From assembly GCA_019096065.1 (NCBI GenBank), contig JAGUCH010000007.1, positions 766,501-830,500 of the forward strand: a DNA stretch of 64,000 bases, in the 5' to 3' direction. Below, one piece after another: positions 57,260 to 64,000 of this stretch. Origin of the DNA: Paracyclopina nana. Its lineage: Eukaryota; Arthropoda; Copepoda; Cyclopoida; Cyclopettidae. Position 1 is the first letter of the stretch, and the number at the start of each line of letters is the position of its first letter. Under the pieces are notes generated by a model. The model saw nothing but the letters and a program-made list of their open reading frames with translations. It was not told where the DNA came from and ran no database searches. Position numbers and translations under genes: made by a program.

Positions 57260-58225
57260 TTTTGACTATTTGGACTTTATGGACTATTTTGACTTTTCTG
57301 CCTTTTCAAAGAAGTACGACTTTTTGGACTATTTGGACTTTTTGACTATTTGGACTTTTCTGACTTTTCAAACTTTTGGGACTTTCTGGACTTTTTGGAC
57401 TATTTGGACTTTTTGGTCTTTAGGCTTTTCTGCCTTTTCAAACTAGCAGGACTTTTTGGACTATTTGGACTTTTTAGACTTTTTGTACTTTTCTGCCTTT
57501 TCAAACTTAAAGGACTTGAAGGACTTTTTGGACTATTTGGACTTTTTTGACTATTTGGACTTTTTTGACTATTTTGACTTTTCTGACTTTTCAAACTTTA
57601 GGGACTTTCTGGACTTTTTGGACTTTTTGGACTATTTGGACTTTTTGGTTTTTAGACTTTTCTGCCTTTTCAAACTAGCAGGACTTTTTGGACTATTTGG
57701 ACTTTTTTGACTTTTCTGCCTTTTCAAACTAGTAGGACTTTTTGGACTTTTTGGACTTTTTGGACTTTTTGGACTATTTGGACTTTATTGACTATTTTGA
57801 CTTTTCTGACTTTTCAAACTTTAGGGACTTTCTGGACTTTTTGGACTTTTTGGACTATTTGGACTTTTTGGTTTTAAGACTTTTCTGCCTTTTCAAACTA
57901 GCAGGACTTTTTGGACTATTTGGACTTTTTTGACTATTTTGACTTTTCTGCCTTTTCGAACTAGTAGGACTATTTGGACTTTTTGGACTATTTGGACTTT
58001 TTGGACTATTTGGACTTTTTGGACTATTTTGACTTTTCTGACTTTTCAAACTTTAGGGACTTTCTGGACTTTTTGGACTATTTGGACTTTTTGGTTTTAA
58101 GACTTTTCTGCCTTTTCAAACTAGCAGGACTTTTTGGACTATTTGGACTTTTTTGACTATTTTGACTTTTCTGCCTCTTCAAACTAGTAGGACTTTTTGG
58201 ACTATTTGGACTTTTTTGACTATTT
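57260..58225. repeat. 9-11-bp minisatellite in the left arm of FB-A
   Basis: Short units of the type GGACTTTTT / GGACTATTT / TGACTATTT are arranged in higher-order blocks of about 223-233 bp, marked by CTTTTCAAACTAGCAGG (57438, 57671, 57894, about 58116). No gene is coded. Confidence 0.9.
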
Positions 58226-58953
58226 CTGGGGGGGCCTAGGACCCCGATTTTGACCCCAATTTTGGGCCCAGTCCCCACTATAAAACCCAAAACTAAGCTA
58301 CTGAGCACATTATTGACCCACTATACCTTACATTGATCCTAACTAAGGCCCCCTGACCCCGATTTTGACCCCGTTTGGGGGGGCCATCCAGATGTTGGAC
58401 CCCGTTTTTTTTGCATATTTTCACTCGGAGCAAACACAAAATTGACTTTTGAGTTACAGCTGAGTCCTTTATGGAGCCAACTCAGCACAGTTAGCTGATT
58501 TCAAAACTGCTGAGTCACTTTCTCAGCACTTTTTATCTCGGAAACGATGAGAGATATCAAGAAACTTATTTAGCAAAAGTTGCTCATCACCCCAAAATAC
58601 GCAAATATACCAAGTCTCAGCATCTCTGCCAAGTGACTCAGCAATCCAAAATGACAAGATAGAGCAAAGTTATTGAAGCAAATGTTGTTGCAAATAAATC
58701 AAACATCATTTTGACAGAGTCTCAGCAAAGTAAATAAACTGACTCAGCAATGCAAAATGACAAGATGCAGCAAAGTCATTGAAGCAAAAGTTGTTGCAAA
58801 TAAATCAAACATCATTTTGACAGAGTCTCAGCAAAGTAAATGACCGACTCAGCAACTCTAAATCTTTAGTTAGAGAGCTGAAATATGATATGCAAGTAGT
58901 CCTTGATGTCCCTTTCATTTCTTATTTTATGATATTTTCTGAGAGACTGCTCC

Positions 58954-61900
58954 TCTCCTTCTGGGGAAGAAGTCTGCTGAGACGCTCCGTTGTTAAGGGC
59001 GGGTTCACCTGCTTATTATGGCCGTTATTTTGGCAAAATATTGGAGAGAAATACTAAAAAACTGAGAATTTTTATATTGGTGTAGGATGGCTTTTGGTAC
59101 CAATAGCCCGATTCCGAAGTCAAAATCTGAAAAATGATTTTACAAATGCAAAATATTTGCAAATTTCAGCATAATATCGCACGTTATTTTGCTGGTAATA
59201 ATGCAATTGAGCATGGCCTAAGACATCGCGCATCGAAGTTTACTACTACAGACTTTGCTTACTTTTTTATTTTAGCCCGAATTTGGCCTGGGCTGAAAGT
59301 GAGGGGAAAGTAGTAATTCTAATTCCAGTCAAATTTTGGGCGACTTAGCAAAATTTGGTATACGGTCTTTGAATACTAATACAGTTTATAAGCCTTGCAT
59401 TTGAGTGTAAGAAAATATAGAGGGAGCTCATTTCCTGCGTTTCTGAAAATTCCTCCGCTGATCTTAGGCCTCTGAATGCAGCACCTTTTTCATTTGCTTT
59501 CATATAAAAACTGATGATATTGCAGCATAAAACCAAAACATGAGCTGTCATTTGAAGACATTTGCAAAATGTTAGTGTTTTCAGAGAATTTTCTTTTTGC
59601 CAAAAGCATAGTTCCAATTGATATTGAGTTCTTGGGTGAATATGCCATGCACAAACAGAGATTTTTTACCAAAATTGTTGTTGATAAAAATACTAATGAG
59701 TTTACTTTAATCATTTACAAAAATACTCCATAGGTCTCAAGAAAAACTCAAAAATCCTTAATTCCCTTTGCTACGCCGCTGCGTTGATACTAGCTCTATT
59801 TTCACAATAGGGGGCGCTATTTACCCTCAACGGCAGGGGCTATAGAGGAGATGGCCCTGACTTCGCAGTATCAAATTGGAGCCAGATATCTGGTCTAGAA
59901 CCAGAGATATCGCGCGCCAAAGTTTAGCGCTTTTTAGCATCCGTCTGCTGAGATTTACGGAGACAAGGAGCTGAGATATCTTGTTTACTATGAAGCAAAA
60001 AGTGTTCCATTTGATCTCCCATTTCCAAAACTGTAAATAGTTCCAAAATCGGAGCATTTTTCGAATTTTCGCATGCTTAACGAGTTTTAAGTACAGGGCT
60101 ATGTACTACGTAGTATATAGAGCTTTTCGTTAAGAAGTAGCGGGCGCAAAAGTGGAGATATCAATTTAGCTATTAAGTAAAAGTAGTTTCTGCTGAGTCT
60201 CTGGATTCCAAAAATATAAACAGTTTTAAAATCGGATAAATACAAGCGGAGATAGCGCTGAGCGCTCAGCAGTACAGAACTTCGTAAATGAAAATGCGCT
60301 GAGACACTTTGAGTACTTTTAAAAGTGATAGAGAATGTCAAGACGAATTCATAGCCGCAAAAAGAAGTGAGCTGAGACTCTCCGTTGTTGAGATATAGCT
60401 CCCCGAAGTTTATTATATAGAAGCTTTGTTTACTTTTCATTTTGGGCCCGAATTTGGCCTGTTTTGGGGCCTAAAACTACTCGAAATGCGGCGATTCTTA
60501 GTGCCAAGTCTTCTACTTGTTTTCTTGGACTTTTTCAAGTATTTGAGGACTTTATAGCTTTCTAAAGTGGAAATTTCCGCGAAAAACGGTTCGCGTCAAG
60601 TTTTTGCTGATCGAATTAAAGTTCAAATGCGGACTTGGACTGCTAATAAACCTTGTAGAGAAGGTTGCCCTGACTTCATAGAATCAAATTTGGGCCAGAT
60701 ATCTGGTCTAGAACCGGAGATATCGCGCGCCAAAGTTTACCGCTTAATAGCGGCCTAACTGCTGAGTTTTACGGAGACAAGGAGCTGAGATATCTTGTTT
60801 ACTATGTAGCAAAAAGTGTTCAGTTTGGCCTCCCATTTCCAAAACTGTAAAGAGTTCCAAAATCGGAGCATTTTTCGAATTTTGACATTGAATAGACGGA
60901 TGAAACGCAGCCTTATGTACTACGTAGTACATAGGGCTTTTCGTTAAGAAGTAGAGCCAGTAAAAGTTGACTTATCAAGTTTGCTATGAAATGAAAAAAT
61001 GATCTGCTGAGTCTCAGGATTCCATAGGTATAAACAGTTTTAAAATCGGACAATTACGAGCTGAGATAGCGCTGAGCGCTCAGTAGTACAGAACAAGCGG
61101 ACTTGGAAGTGGACTTGTGGACTTGACTTTGAAGTCCAAAGTTGTAGAGGAGCTCAGCCCAACTTCAGAACAGTAAATAAAGGATTTCAGCAGCTCAGCA
61201 GCAGAGTTATTTAGCCAGATATGCTAACTGCTGAGTTTTACGGAGACTTCTAGCTGAGACATCTTGTTTACTATGTAACAAAAAGTGTTCAGTTTGATCT
61301 CCCATTTCCAAAACTGTAAAAAGTTCCAAAATCGGACCATTTTTCGAATTTTGGCATTGAATAGACGGATGAAACGCAGCATAGTATGTACTACGTAGTA
61401 CATAGGGCTTTTCGTTAAGAACTAGCGCAAGTAAAAGTGGAGATATCAATTTTGCTATAAAGTAAAAGTAGTTTTTGCTGAGTCTCAGGATTTCAAAGAT
61501 CTAAAAAGTTTTAAAATCGGACAACTAAGAGCTGAGATAGCGCTGAGCGCTCAGTAGTACAGAACAAGCGGACTTGGAAGTGGACTTGTGGACTTGACTT
61601 TGAAGTACAAAGTTATAGAGGAGCTCAGCCCAACTTCAGAACAGTAAATAGATCCTTCCTGAGACGCTCCGTTGCTGAGATATTAATCGTCAAAGTTTAC
61701 TACTGCTGAGCCCCAAGAAAAAGTGCACTTTTCTGCTGAGTTCTCCGATTGGGCTGAGACTTGGTACAAACGATCTACTAGATGCCATGACTCAGCACAC
61801 CAAAGGATTTGGCGCTCAGCAGCTCAGCAGCTGAGTAATAAAGCAAAAACCTAAAAATGGGGTCAAATGGGAGGCTGAATAACTCGGCTGCTGAGCGTTT

Positions 61901-62162
61901 TTGGGCATATGTTTACTTGGGATTATCTGCTCAGAATCTAATGGAGACCAATCGTATCAAGTGTCAGCTCAACCCGAGCACTTTGAAAAATCAGCCACTT
62001 TTCTTGGGAAAACTCAACTTTTTCCCAAGTCATTTTATTGACTTGACTTGAGTCAAAAGCTGTAAAAATGAGCCCACGACTTCAAAACAGTAAATTGACG
62101 TGTGCTGAGACGCTCAGTTGCTGAGATATTGGGGGTCAAAGTATGGAAAACAGGCCCAAGAT
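58954..62162. other. Non-coding core of FB-A
   Basis: Holds three imperfect direct repeats of about 350-450 bp (about 59870-60290, 60690-61090 and 61205-61560). Each contains AAAGTGTTC…CCCATTTCCAAAACTGTAAA, a TACTACGTAGTA palindrome (60104, 60918, 61389) and GCTGAGCGCTCAG (60257, 61071, 61542). CTGAG/CTCAG pentamers are strikingly frequent throughout. No protein-coding potential was recognised. Confidence 0.75.
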
Positions 62163-62890
62163 GGAGCAGTCTCTCAGAAAATATCATAAAATAAGAAATG
62201 AAAGGGACATCAAGGACTACTTGCATATCATATTTCAGCTCTCTAACTAAAGATTTAGAGTTGCTGAGTCGGTCATTTACTTTGCTGAGACTCTGTCAAA
62301 ATGATGTTTGATTTATTTGCAACAACTTTTGCTTCAATGACTTTGCTGCATCTTGTCATTTTGCATTGCTGAGTCAGTTTATTTACTTTGCTGAGACTCT
62401 GTCAAAATGATGTTTGATTTATTTGCAACAACATTTGCTTCAATAACTTTGCTCTATCTTGTCATTTTGGATTGCTGAGTCACTTGGCAGAGATGCTGAG
62501 ACTTGGTATATTTGCGTATTTTGGGGTGATGAGCAACTTTTGCTAAATAAGTTTCTTGATATCTCTCATCGTTTCCGAGATAAAAAGTGCTGAGAAAGTG
62601 ACTCAGCAGTTTTGAAATCAGCTAACTGTGCTGAGTTGGCTCCATAAAGGACTCAGCTGTAACTCAAAAGTCAATTTTGTGTTTGCTCCGAGTGAAAATA
62701 TGCAAAAAAAACGGGGTCCAACATCTGGATGGCCCCCCCAAACGGGGTCAAAATCGGGGTCAGGGGGCCTTAGTTAGGATCAATGTAAGGTATAGTGGGT
62801 CAATAATGTGCTCAGTAGCTTAGTTTTGGGTTTTATAGTGGGGACTGGGCCCAAAATTGGGGTCAAAATCGGGGTCCTAGGCCCCCCCAG

Positions 62891-63856
62891 AAATAGTCAA
62901 AAAAGTCCAAATAGTCCAAAAAGTCCTACTAGTTTGAAGAGGCAGAAAAGTCAAAATAGTCAAAAAAGTCCAAATAGTCCAAAAAGTCCTGCTAGTTTGA
63001 AAAGGCAGAAAAGTCTTAAAACCAAAAAGTCCAAATAGTCCAAAAAGTCCAGAAAGTCCCTAAAGTTTGAAAAGTCAGAAAAGTCAAAATAGTCCAAAAA
63101 GTCCAAATAGTCCAAAAAGTCCAAATAGTCCAAAAAGTCCAAATAGTCCTACTAGTTCGAAAAGGCAGAAAAGTCAAAATAGTCAAAAAAGTCCAAATAG
63201 TCCAAAAAGTCCTGCTAGTTTGAAAAGGCAGAAAAGTCTTAAAACCAAAAAGTCCAAATAGTCCAAAAAGTCCAAAAAGTCCAGAAAGTCCCTAAAGTTT
63301 GAAAAGTCAGAAAAGTCAAAATAGTCAATAAAGTCCAAATAGTCCAAAAAGTCCAAAAAGTCCAAAAAGTCCAAAAAGTCCTACTAGTTTGAAAAGGCAG
63401 AAAAGTCAAAAAAGTCCAAATAGTCCAAAAAGTCCTGCTAGTTTGAAAAGGCAGAAAAGTCTAAAAACCAAAAAGTCCAAATAGTCCAAAAAGTCCAAAA
63501 AGTCCAGAAAGTCCCTAAAGTTTGAAAAGTCAGAAAAGTCAAAATAGTCAAAAAAGTCCAAATAGTCAAAAAAGTCCAAATAGTCCAAAAAGTCCTTCAA
63601 GTCCTTTAAGTTTGAAAAGGCAGAAAAGTACAAAAAGTCTAAAAAGTCCAAATAGTCCAAAAAGTCCTGCTAGTTTGAAAAGGCAGAAAAGCCTAAAGAC
63701 CAAAAAGTCCAAATAGTCCAAAAAGTCCAGAAAGTCCCAAAAGTTTGAAAAGTCAGAAAAGTCCAAATAGTCAAAAAGTCCAAATAGTCCAAAAAGTCGT
63801 ACTTCTTTGAAAAGGCAGAAAAGTCAAAATAGTCCATAAAGTCCAAATAGTCAAAA
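62891..63856. repeat. 9-11-bp minisatellite in the right arm of FB-A
   Basis: Exact mirror of the left-arm array (AAAGTCCAAATAGTCC-type units), with the same higher-order spacing. Confidence 0.9.
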
Positions 63857-63940
63857 AAGCCTATGAATAAATAATTTGAAGCATCTACGTTTTTTGAGAA
63901 AAACTGTGAAATCCATGTAGCTGAGTACCAACTGAATACC

Positions 63941-63948
63941 CGAAAACA
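63941..63948 (+). repeat. Target-site duplication of FB-A (right)
   Basis: CGAAAACA, identical to 57168-57175. Confidence 0.9.
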
Positions 63949-64000
63949 GCTCAACTTGCCCATGAAAACGCTGCTCGGTCTCAAGCTGAACTCGTTGAGC

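Larger units (their letters stand above)
57176..63940. mobile_element. Foldback element FB-A, 6765 bp, with 1778-bp inverted arms
   Basis: Begins GGTATTCAGTTGGTACTCAG and ends with the exact inverse. Exact 8-bp target-site duplications, CGAAAACA, lie immediately outside. The arms (57176-58953 and 62163-63940) are the same length. Mirrored positions sum to 121116 along the whole arm, so there is no indel, and all mirrored stretches compared were identical. The outer about 1 kb of each arm is a minisatellite; the inner part is unique. The 3209-bp centre contains degenerate direct repeats and short palindromes. No ORF above 113 codons and no transposase signature was seen in the core. It is a non-autonomous foldback element with a probably recent insertion. 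Confidence 0.92.

Noticed and set aside
57138..58156. Open frames with DFLDYLDFL or SQKSPNSPKSP repeats in both arms of FB-A
   Set aside because: Translation of the GGACTTTTT/AAAGTCC minisatellite, mirrored exactly in the other arm; no independent coding evidence.

Overview
The window is nuclear DNA of an arthropod, most probably a crustacean. The arthropod evidence is a chitin-binding cuticle protein gene, a CUB-domain protein of the crustacean/insect type, a tandem pair of uronyl/heparan 2-O-sulfotransferase-like genes and a class B receptor resembling arthropod PDF/calcitonin-like receptors. All genes have GT-AG introns. Most introns are only about 50-65 bp, and convergent neighbours are packed very tightly, so the gene-bearing parts are compact. 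No prokaryotic, viral or organellar genes were seen.

Layout. 0-9.5 kb: SNIP1 (partial, FHA domain), a poly-asparagine secreted/membrane protein on the minus strand, two tandem sulfotransferases, a small membrane protein of unknown function, and SMARCD/BAF60. 9.7-10.8 kb: a 7-TM receptor-like gene (minus). 11-24.3 kb: a repeat-filled desert with a minisatellite, three copies of a GCCCGA-rich hAT-like MITE, a five-copy dispersed block, tRNA-like SINE heads, palindromic MITEs and a diverged segmental duplication. 24.4-28.6 kb: WDR61/SKI8 (minus), NUDT9 ADP-ribose pyrophosphatase and a small cysteine-bearing secreted protein (minus). 29.8-34.2 kb: a leishmanolysin-like metallopeptidase (invadolysin) whose introns hold a nested membrane-protein gene and a mobile element carrying an OTU-protease fragment. 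34.5-36.9 kb: class B GPCR (minus, 5' end not found). 37.8-41.4 kb: foldback element FB-B. 42.3-43.4 kb: a mucin-like secreted protein. 45.9-49.9 kb: a secreted FG-GAP/VCBS-repeat protein, converging on and overlapping by 4 bp a CUB-domain protein gene (minus, 49.9-51.9 kb). 52.0-55.3 kb: a lysosomal-type alpha-mannosidase (minus, lacking its 5' exons). 55.6-56.5 kb: a cuticle protein gene. 57.2-63.9 kb: foldback element FB-A.

The most unusual content is mobile. FB-A (57176-63940) has two 1778-bp inverted arms that appear identical and is bounded by an 8-bp target-site duplication. FB-B (37790-41437) also has an 8-bp target-site duplication and arms built from a 9-bp tandem repeat. A third, short family (the GCCCGA MITE) also has an 8-bp duplication and arms made of a short tandem motif. 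None of the three encodes a recognisable transposase here. Together they suggest non-autonomous elements that expand by growing tandem repeats inside their terminal inverted repeats. FB-A looks very young.

The protein-coding genes do not form one pathway. They are housekeeping nuclear/RNA factors (SNIP1, SMARCD, WDR61), metabolism (NUDT9), and secreted or glycan-related arthropod proteins (sulfotransferases, mannosidase, CUB, FG-GAP, mucin-like, cuticle). Exon models were built by hand from splice consensus and reading-frame continuity. In every multi-exon model the summed exon lengths give a whole number of codons.
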